A stretch of DNA of 64,000 nucleotides, from positions 8,880,283-8,944,282 of the forward strand of contig NZ_QFRX01000001.1 in NCBI RefSeq assembly GCF_003143935.1, read 5' to 3'. Under the pieces are notes generated by a model that searched no databases, had not been told where the DNA came from, and saw only the letters and a list, made by a program, of their open reading frames with translations. This DNA comes from Streptomyces sp. Act143. GTDB taxonomy: Bacteria > Actinomycetota > Actinomycetes > Streptomycetales > Streptomycetaceae. The first letter of the stretch is position 1, and every line of letters begins with the position of its first letter. The translations under genes and the position numbers were made by a program. Of this stretch, positions 21,807-30,324 are shown one piece after another.

Positions 21807-22925
21807 TCATCCGGACGACTCGCCGGGCGGGAACCGCGTGAAGTCATCAGGGCCGGGCTCGTACGAAGACGCCCCGAAGCCGTCGCTGTCGGGTGGTGTG
21901 CCGTGCGGGGAATCGGTGGCCGTGAAGACGCCGAGACGACGCTCCAGCGCCGCGCCGATGTCGGGCAGCCCGGCTCCGTGGGCGGCTTCGGCCATGCGCT
22001 TGATGAAGAGCACACGCCGCGGATCGTCCTCGGGCAGATGGGTGCCGTTGAGCAAGTCCTCCACGTAGTCGTCCGTGGTTCGACGCCTGGTCCACGGTTC
22101 GTCGTCGGTGTCTTCCTCGTGCCCGGTCCGTTCCGCCAGCCCGGGCACGAAGCGGTGGAAGTCCTCCGGCACGGGTGCGTCATTCGCCGCTGAGGACAGT
22201 TCTGCGAGCAATCCGATGTCCGACACGGCCTTGTCGATCTGCTCGTCGTTCTTGGCCAGCCACCACACGACCGCGCTGCCAGGCGTCTTGAGCACATCAC
22301 CTCCCAAGTAAGCGCGTTTGCTCCGCTCCCACTTCCGCTCGTGCTCCCACACCGCTTCGTCCTTGCGTACGGTGGCGAGCTTCTCCAGACGGTCGCGGTC
22401 GGAGTCGTCGAGACCGAGCTGTACGTTCTCCGCCATCGCTACGACTCGGTTGCTGGGGTCCGGGAGCATGGTGGCCAACGCCCCGTTCAGCTGGTGCTGG
22501 GTCAACGAGCTGCGATGGGGCGGCGCGTGCCGGGTGATCTGCCGTGCGCGGTCGAGGATCGCCTCGATCGCCAGCCCGCCGCAGTTGACCACCGGGGCGC
22601 CGGCCGGCACATCCAGCGGGCGCCAGCGGACCGTGGCCGAGAACTGGAAGTCGTAGTCTTCCTCGGCGCTGGGCAGGCTGATGTGCTTGACCACTTGTTC
22701 CCACCGTTCGATGGGCTGGACGTCGGGCTCAAGAAGCCGTTCGGGAGGGATGTACGGCCTGCGTCGGTGAGTGACGATCACTGAGACGGCGGCCCCGACG
22801 AGCAGGGCCCCGGCCGCGATCGGCCAAGCCCATAAGGGCCACTCGATCGCCAGGCCGATGATGACGAGCAGCAGTCCGAGGATGACGGTGAGGAAGACCG
22901 TCATCGTCCTGTGGCCGGAGTGCAT
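21807..22925 (-). CDS. Membrane-anchored protein of the TIR island, unknown family
   Basis: 372 residues from an ATG with CAGGAG upstream. Two adjacent membrane helices (about 8-27 and 30-50) form an N-terminal hairpin; the remaining 320 residues are soluble, charged and mostly helical, ending in an acidic disordered tail. No enzyme motif was recognised. It is the last gene of the island, 29 bp after the NTPase. A role as membrane effector or receptor is an inference from position only. The frame is open further upstream into the NTPase gene, but that part is out-of-frame noise. Confidence 0.75.
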   Translation of the reverse strand: MHSGHRTMTVFLTVILGLLLVIIGLAIEWPLWAWPIAAGALLVGAAVSVIVTHRRRPYIPPERLLEPDVQPIERWEQVVKHISLPSAEEDYDFQFSATVRWRPLDVPAGAPVVNCGGLAIEAILDRARQITRHAPPHRSSLTQHQLNGALATMLPDPSNRVVAMAENVQLGLDDSDRDRLEKLATVRKDEAVWEHERKWERSKRAYLGGDVLKTPGSAVVWWLAKNDEQIDKAVSDIGLLAELSSAANDAPVPEDFHRFVPGLAERTGHEEDTDDEPWTRRRTTDDYVEDLLNGTHLPEDDPRRVLFIKRMAEAAHGAGLPDIGAALERRLGVFTATDSPHGTPPDSDGFGASSYEPGPDDFTRFPPGESSG

Positions 22926-22954
22926 GGGACGGCTCCTGAAGACGTCGGTGGTGT

Positions 22955-24862
22955 TCAGTGGGATGCGCCGATGCCCTGGGCGGCGTCGATCTTGCGGAGC
23001 AGTACCGGTTCCACCGCGTGGCGCACGGAGAGGGCGTAGAGCCGCGCCAAGGCGTTCGGGTGTCCTCGGCAAGCGGTGACCAGGATGTCGAGGAGCCGGT
23101 CCTGACACCCGTCCTCCGGCTTTTCCGCCGCGGTCAGCCAGGTGGTCAGGTGGTGGCTCCACAGTGAGGGCGATGTGGCGCCTAGGAGGGCGTCCCATCC
23201 CGTGGTCACAGCCTCGCGCACGCCGGATTCCTCCAGCAGGGCCCGTGGATGGGGGCCGGCTTCCATGAGCTGTGCCGGATCGGTGAGGAGGACGAACAGC
23301 CTGACGTCGGCCTTCTTGACGTCTCGTGAGAGGTAGTCACCCAGCCGGTACAGCATCCGGCGGCGAAGGCGGTGATCGCGTAGCGAGAGCTCGGCCAGCC
23401 GCGCCTCCGCGTCCGGGCGGGGACGGGGCTGCCGCGCCAGGTGATGAAGGCGCACCATGGCCTGATCCGGATAGCGCTCGCTCAACGGGCCTGCGCAGAC
23501 ATCGACGAGGACCTTGGACAGCTCCTCACCGATGGAGCTGTCCCGCGACCACTGGTAGATCTGGGCGCGGAAGTCGCGGCCGTGGACCGGGTGGCGGATG
23601 CCGTCGGCGAGCACCTGACCCGCTGCCAGTCTGGTGCCGGTGCCCGGCCGCCGGGTCCATGCCCCGATGAGGGGCGACAGGTCGTCGAATCGTCCGGTAC
23701 GGAGCACCTGTTCGGTCAGGTGCGCGCACAGAGCGGCGCGGTCTCGATCCGTGAGCGATTTCAGGCCGATGCTACTGGCCACCCAGTCCAGCAGTGTGCC
23801 GCGCAGGCCGGGCATGTGGTTCCAGAAGTGAGTGCGTACCGCCTGGGCGTAGTCCAGGACCGTGAAGCGCACGCGGCCGTCGGCGTCCGGTGCAGCCTTG
23901 ATCTCGCGGAACCGTTGAGAGAGGTCTTCTCGCTCCAGCAACGGGCGGTCGTCCTTGGGCTGCTTCACCGCCCGGAGAAGGGCCTCGCAGAGGTCGTACA
24001 CGGCGTCCGAGCGTGACTCGTCCAGCATCGCGGTGGTCAGCAACAGGGCCTTCTGCCTGCTGTCGGTGAGCGCCACCACATGCGTCGCGACGTCATCCGG
24101 GAGCCGGTTGACGGCGGCCAGCGCGGTGAGGCACCACTGGGCGAAACCGGCCGCGCGGTCCGCTCTGTGGGCTTCTGCGATGAGGTGGCAGAGACGGGCG
24201 ACATCCTGCAGGGCCGGATCGCCGCGCAGATAGTGACCGAGTTCCTCCGGCCACGACGTCATCGAGTCCAGCGACAGCTCCCTGCGCAGAGCCCGCCGCA
24301 ATACTGCGTCGGCGGCCGGCCGGACGAGGGAGACCAGGTGCGGTCCGAGCTCCGGGTGGAGCATGCCGGGTATCGGGTGCGGCAGGACGACGGCCAAGCG
24401 CGCGCCCCGTTTGCGTACGGTCTCGTGGAAGGCGGGGAGTTGCTGGTGCAGCGCGGCCCACTCGGTACTGTCCTTCGCGGACAGGTCGAGCAACAGGCGC
24501 TGCCCGCCGTCGATTTCACGGAGATCGAGCCGCGGCTTGCCGTCGTTGTCCTCCGGGAGCACTTCATGGAGCTGTCCACGCGGCTCGGAGGATCGGTACA
24601 ACAGCATGCGGGCGGTGGCGCTTCTCCCGCTCCCGGGAGTGCTGTCGACCAGAACGGTGTTGGTCTCGGCGAGGACGTCCTGGGCTCGCCGGAATCCCTT
24701 GGGCTCGACGAACCGGCGCCTGAGCCAGGCCAGATGGTCCAGGGCCAGGGGACGGGTGCTCTCCCTGGTGAAGTCATACCCGGCCCCGAAGTAGTTGTTC
24801 TGCGTGCCGCTTCCAGAGAACACGGACTGAGCGTTCGTGACCTGCGTGAACGGATCCCTCAT
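22955..24862 (-). CDS. STAND-like P-loop NTPase of the TIR island
   Basis: 635 residues. The N-terminus has a short Gly/Ser/Asn motif, SGSGTQNNYF (16-25), then a P-loop domain: VLVDSTPGSGRSATARML (Walker A 73-82 with Arg in place of the usual Lys) and a Walker-B-like RLLLDLSAKD. Residues from about 200 on are alpha-helical and repeat-like. The layout (motif, NTPase, helical sensor) resembles STAND/NLR proteins. The ATG overlaps the TIR stop by 4 bp, so the two are translationally coupled. Similar NTPases with GSGR loops occur in Streptomyces; function not established. Confidence 0.78.
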   Translation of the reverse strand: MRDPFTQVTNAQSVFSGSGTQNNYFGAGYDFTRESTRPLALDHLAWLRRRFVEPKGFRRAQDVLAETNTVLVDSTPGSGRSATARMLLYRSSEPRGQLHEVLPEDNDGKPRLDLREIDGGQRLLLDLSAKDSTEWAALHQQLPAFHETVRKRGARLAVVLPHPIPGMLHPELGPHLVSLVRPAADAVLRRALRRELSLDSMTSWPEELGHYLRGDPALQDVARLCHLIAEAHRADRAAGFAQWCLTALAAVNRLPDDVATHVVALTDSRQKALLLTTAMLDESRSDAVYDLCEALLRAVKQPKDDRPLLEREDLSQRFREIKAAPDADGRVRFTVLDYAQAVRTHFWNHMPGLRGTLLDWVASSIGLKSLTDRDRAALCAHLTEQVLRTGRFDDLSPLIGAWTRRPGTGTRLAAGQVLADGIRHPVHGRDFRAQIYQWSRDSSIGEELSKVLVDVCAGPLSERYPDQAMVRLHHLARQPRPRPDAEARLAELSLRDHRLRRRMLYRLGDYLSRDVKKADVRLFVLLTDPAQLMEAGPHPRALLEESGVREAVTTGWDALLGATSPSLWSHHLTTWLTAAEKPEDGCQDRLLDILVTACRGHPNALARLYALSVRHAVEPVLLRKIDAAQGIGASH

Positions 24863-25533
24863 CGGGCGTCGTCCGGGAGTTCGGGCCTGCGGTGGTAGTG
24901 GTTGTTCTGGTCGCCCTTACCAGCGTGGACCGGACCGCTGTTGTTCTTGATCACTGTGCCGCCCACGTCACCTGAGAAGTCCCGGCCCTGGAACACCGGG
25001 CCGCGCGCACCCCTCCCGACCTCGTTGCGGACATCGCCCGCCTCGCCGGTCGGTGCTGCGCGATCCGGTTGCTCCGGCTTCGCCAACTCCGGCACCAGGT
25101 CCACCAGCTCGGCGACGATGCGATCGAGATCGGCCTCGGCGTTCTGGTTGTCGTAACGCAGGGACTGGATTTCGGCCAGCTGGGCCAGTGGGGCGGGGAG
25201 GTCCTCGTCGCGCAGGCGCTCCATCCGACGGCCACCCAGGACCGGCACCACGGGGATACCGCACTGGAACGCCTCAAGTATCTCCCTGCGTACCCAGTCG
25301 TCCTCGTCGTGCAGCGCGGGTGACGCGGTCCAACCGGGGCCGATGACGGCGAGCAGAACGCTGGACCGGCGCACGCCGCGGAGCAGTTCGGCGGCGAACT
25401 TCTGGCCCGGCTTGATCGACTTGCTGGCCCGGAAGCCCACCGCGGGGCCGAAGCGGTGGCTGAGTTCCCGGTCGAGGATGGTGGCGAGGTGCTCGCCGTC
25501 CCCTGTGCGGTAGTTGATGAAGATGTCGGGCAT
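24859..25533 (-). CDS. TIR-domain protein
   Basis: 224 residues. Residues 1-150 are a TIR fold: IFINYRTGD (strand A), GFRASKSIKPG (BB-loop region), SVLLAVIGPGW and DDWVRREILEAF, where E84 is the likely catalytic Glu of NAD-cleaving TIRs. A hydrophilic linker leads to a Gly/Asn-rich C-terminus with GPVFQGRDFSGDV (178-190) and AGKGDQNNHYH (204-214). The last motif echoes the N-terminus of the coupled NTPase. Likely an NADase or signalling effector switched on through the NTPase; inferred from family and layout. Confidence 0.85.
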   Translation of the reverse strand: MPDIFINYRTGDGEHLATILDRELSHRFGPAVGFRASKSIKPGQKFAAELLRGVRRSSVLLAVIGPGWTASPALHDEDDWVRREILEAFQCGIPVVPVLGGRRMERLRDEDLPAPLAQLAEIQSLRYDNQNAEADLDRIVAELVDLVPELAKPEQPDRAAPTGEAGDVRNEVGRGARGPVFQGRDFSGDVGGTVIKNNSGPVHAGKGDQNNHYHRRPELPDDAR

Positions 25534-25584
25534 GGCGAAGGGCCTCTCGGGTGGAAGGGCAGTGACGGGGACGCGTGACTCGTG

Positions 25585-26916
25585 TCAGGGAGCAGAGCTC
25601 AGAGCCGCCGTGAGCTGCGGGGCGATGGCCAGGTACGACTGGTTACGGGGGTGGCGGGCCAGGGTGCGTGCGAGGCGGCGCAGATCCGTAGTGACGGTTG
25701 CGGAGGCGACGCCGGCCGCCAGCGGGAGCAGCCGGTCTGCCAGTTCGCAGGCACGTTCCGTCTCGCCGGCCAGGGCGTGTGCGAGGGCGCGACGGACGCC
25801 GTAGCGGGCCTGCGTGCGCCAGGCGTCGGCCGGTACCCGGGCGCACTCCTGGTCCAGGATCTCGGCCCCCGCGCGCGGCCTGCCCAGGTCGACCAGGCAC
25901 CAGCCCGTGATCATGGACACCGGATCGACGAGGTGGGTCGGGCCCAGGACGGGTGCGCCGACCGTGCTCGGTTCCTCGGCGAGGAGCGTACGGGCCTGGT
26001 CGAGGGCGCGCATGCACGCCCGGTGGTCACCCGCTATGGCGTACCCCTGCCCGGCGCGCTGGGCGGCCAAGCCGCGGACGCGCGGGGGCAGGCTCCCGGA
26101 ACAGGCGCCCTTGGCCAAGGCGATCGTGTCGGCGGCCTCACCGCGGTAGTACGTGATGAGGGCGCGCCTCACGAGGGCGTACGAGGCCAGGTCGTGGTCT
26201 CCGCAGGCGTCGGCCAGCTCGACGGCGTGCGCGGTCCAGTGCAGTGCCGCCGGCTCGGCACCCGCTTCCTGAGCCAGCCAGCCGGTGTACTCGGCGAAGC
26301 GGGCGGCCAGCGCGAGCAGCTCGTGCCCGGTCCTGGACCCGGAGCGGGCAGCCAGCGTGGTCAGGGCCCGGGTCTGTTCGGCCAGCACCTGGAGCAGGAC
26401 GTCCGGCGGTGACATCTGTCCGATACGGCGGTACTGGCCCAGCAGCACGCGATAGGCGCCCAGGGCGGTCCCGTCGTGGGGCTCGGCCGTCGCGGGCTGT
26501 GGGTCGACGGTTCCGGCGGCGATGACCGACGCGGCGCCTACGGCGATGACCTGCCTCCGAGAAGGGGCGGTCGCGCGCCTGCCGGTGGAGGGAAACGCGT
26601 GCGGCACGGTGGGCGCGGTCCCTGGTTCTGCACGCAAGGAGGGAACGGAAGACCGGGGCGGTAGCGTGTCCGCGAGGTTCTCGGCCTGCGTCCGTGCGGG
26701 TCTGCTGGGAACCAGTGCGGTCAGTGCCCCCCGGGCATCGAGGGCGGCGTCGCAGAGACGGGCGAGCTCGATGCTGGGGCGCTTTGCTCCTGTCTCGATC
26801 TTGCTGAGCTGTCCCTTGCTGTAGTGCACCGACGCGGCGAGCTGGGCCAGGGTGAGGCCGGCCCCGAGGCGCAGTCGGCGTAACTCGGCCCCGAACACAC
26901 GCGGCTGCTCCAGCAC
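25585..26916 (-). CDS. XRE-type regulator with TPR-like C-terminus
   Basis: 443 residues: an N-terminal HTH (8-60; LTLAQLAASVHYSKGQLSKIE), a linker holding SRRQVIAVGAASVIAAG (119-135), which looks like a twin-arginine hydrophobic segment, then a helical TPR-like domain (150-440). Streptomyces has many such HTH/TPR proteins, some linked to development. It is first in a minus-strand run with the TIR, NTPase and membrane genes (51-bp gap), so it may control them or be the sensor. Confidence 0.8.
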   Translation of the reverse strand: MLEQPRVFGAELRRLRLGAGLTLAQLAASVHYSKGQLSKIETGAKRPSIELARLCDAALDARGALTALVPSRPARTQAENLADTLPPRSSVPSLRAEPGTAPTVPHAFPSTGRRATAPSRRQVIAVGAASVIAAGTVDPQPATAEPHDGTALGAYRVLLGQYRRIGQMSPPDVLLQVLAEQTRALTTLAARSGSRTGHELLALAARFAEYTGWLAQEAGAEPAALHWTAHAVELADACGDHDLASYALVRRALITYYRGEAADTIALAKGACSGSLPPRVRGLAAQRAGQGYAIAGDHRACMRALDQARTLLAEEPSTVGAPVLGPTHLVDPVSMITGWCLVDLGRPRAGAEILDQECARVPADAWRTQARYGVRRALAHALAGETERACELADRLLPLAAGVASATVTTDLRRLARTLARHPRNQSYLAIAPQLTAALSSAP

Positions 26917-27244
26917 CTGACCCCCCTTGAGCCGACGACGCCGATGCCCGGGCGTCCGGTCACCTCAGCGTCGGCCGGGTGCGTGGCTCGGGCAAGGCGG
27001 TCGGCTGAGTTTCCCGTTTCCAGTTCTGATACCGGGCTTGGTGACACGGGCAACCGGAACTCGGTCGCGGAGGCCGGATCAGCAAGGGAAATGGCCGATG
27101 CGGCGGACTTGTGGATTCGTTCCTCGCAGGTTTCCGGGCACTACGGGCGGCGGTGGCAGGTGCTCGTTGCCCGGGGCTGGACAGGGGACCGGCGAGGGGG
27201 CCGGGCGGCGTTGGATGTCAGTCGGGTTTGGTAAGAATGCAAGG
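26917..27244. other. Divergent region between the island and priA
   Basis: 328 bp with no supported gene; small open frames here lack features. TAAGAA at 27232-27237 fits a -10 element whose start would fall at about 27244-27245, directly on the priA GTG, which has no Shine-Dalgarno. The promoter of the minus-strand regulator should also lie here but was not recognised. Confidence 0.5.
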
Positions 27245-29404
27245 GTGAGCAGCGAGGATGAGCAGGTCGGTGGCGGGGGCGAGGGGGCGCCGCCTGAGCA
27301 GCTTGCGTTCATTCGGGAGAGTGTGAAGAAGGCCAAGGTGCCGCGGGCGAAGCCGCGGACCTGGCGGGGGGCCGCGCCGGCCAAGGAACTGCCGGTTGCC
27401 CGGGTTCTTGTCGACAAGGGTGTGCTGCACCTGGATCGGTACTTCGATTACGCGGTGCCGGAGGAGCTCGATGCCGAGGCGCAGCCCGGGGTGCGGGTCC
27501 GGGTGCGGTTCGGGGCCGGGCGGGGGCGGGTGCGGGACGGGCGGCGTGAGGGTGGGGGGCTGATCGACGGGTTTCTCGTCGAGCGGGTCGCCGAGACGGA
27601 CTACTCCGGGCCGTTGGCCGCGCTGGCCCAGGTCGTGTCGCCCGAGCCGGTGCTCGGGCCGGAGTTGCTGGGGCTGGCTCGGGCCGTTGCCGATCGGTAC
27701 GCGGGGAGTCTTGCCGATGTGTTGCAGTTGGCCGTGCCGCCGCGGAGCGCTCGGGCCGAGCAACGAGCCTCGCCGGAGCCGCTGCCACCGCCCGGTGCGC
27801 CCGACGCCGGGTCCTGGGGGAGGTACGAGCGGGGGGCCGGGTTCCTGGAGGCGCTCGCCTCGGGTGGGGCGCCGCGGGCTGTCTGGAACGCGTTGCCCGG
27901 GCCCGAGTGGAGTGAGGAGCTGGCTCGGGCTGTCGTCGCCACGCTTGCCTCCGGGCGGGGGGCGCTGGTCGTGGTGCCGGACGGGCGGGCCGTCGCGCGA
28001 GTGGACGCCGCGCTCACCTCGTTGCTCGGGGAGGGGCGGCATGCCGTGCTCACCGCCGATGCCGGGCCCGAGAAGCGGTATCGGGAGTGGCTGGCGGTGC
28101 GGCGGGGGAGTGTGCGGGCCGTGGTCGGTACCCGGGCCGCCATGTTCGCGCCGGTGCGAGATCTTGGGCTCGTCGCCATCTGGGACGACGGGGACGACAG
28201 CCACAGCGAGCCGCATGCGCCGCAGCCGCATGCGCGTGAGGTGTTGCTGTTGCGGGCCGCGCTGGACAAGTGCGGTTTTCTGTTGGGGAGTTGGAGCTGC
28301 ACGGTGGAGGCCGCGCAGCTTGTCGAGAGCGGGTGGGCCCGGCCGCTCGTCGCCGGGCGGGAGCAGGTGCGGGGGGCCGCGCCGCTCGTACGGACCGTGG
28401 GGGACGGAGATCTGGCGCGGGACGAGGCGGCGCGGGCCGCTCGGTTGCCCACCCTTGCCTGGCAGGCCGTCAGAGAAGGGCTGAAGCAGGGGCCGGTGCT
28501 GGTGCAGGTTCCGCGGCGGGGGTACGTGCCGCGGATGGCTTGTGCCAACTGCCGGGCGCCTGCGCGGTGTCGGCATTGTGCGGGGCCGTTGGAGGCCCAG
28601 GAGGGTGTGGACGCGCTGCGGTGCGGATGGTGCGGGCGTGAGGACGGCGCCTGGCACTGTCCGGAGTGCGGCGGGTTCCGGCTGCGGGCTCAGGTCGTGG
28701 GGGCCCGGCGGACGGCGGAGGAGCTGGGGCGGGCGTTTCCGGCTGTGCCGGTGCGGACGTCGGGGCGGGAGCATGTGCTGGACACCGTGCCGGGGGCGCC
28801 CGCGCTCGTGGTGAGTACGCCGGGGGCGGAGCCGGTGGCTGAGGGTGGGTATGCGGCAGCTCTGCTGCTGGACGGCTGGGCCATGCTCGGGCGGCCCGAT
28901 CTGCGGGCCGGTGAGGATGCGTTGCGGCGGTGGATCGCGGCCGCGGCGTTGGTGCGGGGGCATGGGGCCGGGGGGACGGTTGTCGTCGTTGCCGAGCCGA
29001 CGTTGCGGCCGGTGCAGGCGTTGGTGCGGTGGGATCCCGTCGGGCATGCGGTGCGGGAGCTCTCCGAGCGGGCTGAGCTGGGGTTTCCGCCGGTGTCGCG
29101 GATGGCGGCGGTTTCTGGGCCGCCGGAGGGGGTTGCGGCGTTTCTGGGGGCGGTGGAACTGCCGGGGGAGGCTGAGGTGTTGGGGCCGGTGCCGTTGCCG
29201 GTGACGGCTGTTCGAGGACCTCGGAGGGTGGGGGCGCCGCCGCCGGGGGAGCGGTGGGAGCGGGTGTTGATTCGGGTGCCGCCGGGGCGGGGGGCGGCGT
29301 TGGCTGCTGCGCTGAAGGCTGCGCAGGCTGCTCGGATGGCTCGTGGGGCGGCTGGGGGGGAGGTTGCTGTGCGGGTGCGGGTTGATCCGCCGGATATTGG
29401 GTGA
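27245..29404 (+). CDS. priA: PriA-like primosomal protein, helicase motifs lost
   Basis: 719 residues. The N-terminal DNA-binding domain is clear (VARVLVDKGVLHLDRYFDYA, PGVRVRVRFG) and the paired zinc clusters are kept (CANCRAPARCRHC, CGWCGREDGAWHCPEC). The helicase region has no Walker A: where GSGKT is expected the text reads through Ala/Val-rich segments. This agrees with known actinobacterial PriA, presumed to restart replication without unwinding. The start is GTG 27245. Codons are unusually G-rich (runs of GGGG) towards the end. Confidence 0.92.
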   Translation: MSSEDEQVGGGGEGAPPEQLAFIRESVKKAKVPRAKPRTWRGAAPAKELPVARVLVDKGVLHLDRYFDYAVPEELDAEAQPGVRVRVRFGAGRGRVRDGRREGGGLIDGFLVERVAETDYSGPLAALAQVVSPEPVLGPELLGLARAVADRYAGSLADVLQLAVPPRSARAEQRASPEPLPPPGAPDAGSWGRYERGAGFLEALASGGAPRAVWNALPGPEWSEELARAVVATLASGRGALVVVPDGRAVARVDAALTSLLGEGRHAVLTADAGPEKRYREWLAVRRGSVRAVVGTRAAMFAPVRDLGLVAIWDDGDDSHSEPHAPQPHAREVLLLRAALDKCGFLLGSWSCTVEAAQLVESGWARPLVAGREQVRGAAPLVRTVGDGDLARDEAARAARLPTLAWQAVREGLKQGPVLVQVPRRGYVPRMACANCRAPARCRHCAGPLEAQEGVDALRCGWCGREDGAWHCPECGGFRLRAQVVGARRTAEELGRAFPAVPVRTSGREHVLDTVPGAPALVVSTPGAEPVAEGGYAAALLLDGWAMLGRPDLRAGEDALRRWIAAAALVRGHGAGGTVVVVAEPTLRPVQALVRWDPVGHAVRELSERAELGFPPVSRMAAVSGPPEGVAAFLGAVELPGEAEVLGPVPLPVTAVRGPRRVGAPPPGERWERVLIRVPPGRGAALAAALKAAQAARMARGAAGGEVAVRVRVDPPDIG

Positions 29405-29439
29405 CGGGTGTTTGTTTGTGGTGCGGGTGGTGGGGGGGC

Positions 29440-29460
29440 ACCCGGCCTTCGGCCGGGTTT
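29440..29460 (+). terminator. Terminator after priA
   Basis: ACCCGGCC-TTC-GGCCGGGT followed by TT, 36 bp after the priA stop. A compact canonical hairpin. Confidence 0.75.
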
Positions 29461-29625
29461 GGGGTTTCCACCCGCATCGCCCGTGCGGGTTTCGTTGTCG
29501 GGTGCGGGTGGCCCCTGTGGGGGCTGAGCGTCGTCGGCGGCTTGCGGGTGACGGGTGAGGGCGGCGGCTGAGGCTGTCGGGTTGCGGCTGAGGCTTGCGC
29601 GTGGCGGGTTGTGGGGGAGGCTCAT

Positions 29626-29693
29626 GGGCCGTGGGCCGTGGGCCGGGGGCCGGGGGCCGGGGGTTGGGGGTTGGGGGTGCGGGTGGGGGTGGG
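29626..29693 (+). repeat. G-run array (quadruplex-prone)
   Basis: More than ten runs of 3-5 G with 2-3 nt spacers, including iterated CCGGGGG and TTGGGGG units at 29643-29677. The local repeat structure is unlike the neighbouring coding DNA. Confidence 0.75.
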
Positions 29694-29747
29694 CAGGCAT
29701 GCGGCTGCCCTCCCGGTAGTCCGGGAGGGCAGGGGGGCGGGCGTGGG

Positions 29748-30290
29748 TCAGCCGTTGCGGGGGCCGGGGAAGGCCGTGGGCCTCACCTCGTCGCGCAGCG
29801 CCGGGCTGCCGGCCGTCGGCTGGGTCGGCATCGAGCGGGCCGCGGGGACCGTCGGCATCGTGGGCATGCCGGTGTTGACGCCCACGGTGCGGGTGGCCGA
29901 CGTGTCGGTGGTCCGCTCGGCGTCGGCCGCCGCCTGGGCCGCGGCGCGACGCGCGCCGTAACGGCGGTGCACCGCCTGCTTGGTGACGCCGAGCGCCGAA
30001 CCCACCGCGTCCCAGGAGAAGCCCAGCGAGCGGTCGAAGTCGACCGCGGCCGTGACCAGGGTCTCGACACTGTCCCGCAGCTCCTGCGCGAGACGCACGG
30101 TCGGAGCGGGGGCGCGTCCGTAGACGACGAAGCCCGTGGAGGGGCCGGAGCGGCGCGGGCGGTAGACGTTGCCCAACTGGGCGGTGAGCGTGCGCAACGC
30201 GTCCACCTGCCGGCGGACCCGCTCGATGTCCCGCACCAGCAAGTGCAGGCTGGCCCGAGCCTGGGCGTCGTGGGTTGCGTGGTCGGCCAT
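29748..30290 (-). CDS. HTH DNA-binding protein, unknown family
   Basis: 180 residues from the ATG at 30290 (MADHATHDAQAR); the open frame upstream crosses a palindrome and is unlikely to be coding. A helical N-terminal half (20-50, coiled-coil-like VRDIERVRRQVDALRTL), then an HTH at about 110-140 (FSWDAVGSALGVTKQAVHRRYG), and a Thr/Pro-rich disordered tail. The HTH resembles the sigma-region-4/RNA polymerase-associated type. Divergent from fmt. Targets unknown; two palindromes sit in its upstream region. Confidence 0.75.
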   Translation of the reverse strand: MADHATHDAQARASLHLLVRDIERVRRQVDALRTLTAQLGNVYRPRRSGPSTGFVVYGRAPAPTVRLAQELRDSVETLVTAAVDFDRSLGFSWDAVGSALGVTKQAVHRRYGARRAAAQAAADAERTTDTSATRTVGVNTGMPTMPTVPAARSMPTQPTAGSPALRDEVRPTAFPGPRNG

Positions 30291-30324
30291 GAACAAGCCT
30301 CTCGAACCGGCGTTGAAAAGGATC

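Larger units (their letters stand above)
29405..29747. other. G-rich intergenic region after priA
   Basis: 343 bp between convergent genes without a gene. It holds the priA terminator, then many short GGGTG/CGGGT runs, then the G-tract array annotated separately. No promoter was recognised. Confidence 0.6.

Noticed and set aside
21807..26916. Mobile element or prophage carrying the TIR island
   Set aside because: No integrase, transposase, att-like direct repeats or tRNA were seen at the edges, so only 'accessory island' is claimed.
26944..27234. Small plus-strand frame upstream of priA
   Set aside because: No Shine-Dalgarno or recognisable motif, and it occupies the divergent promoter region.
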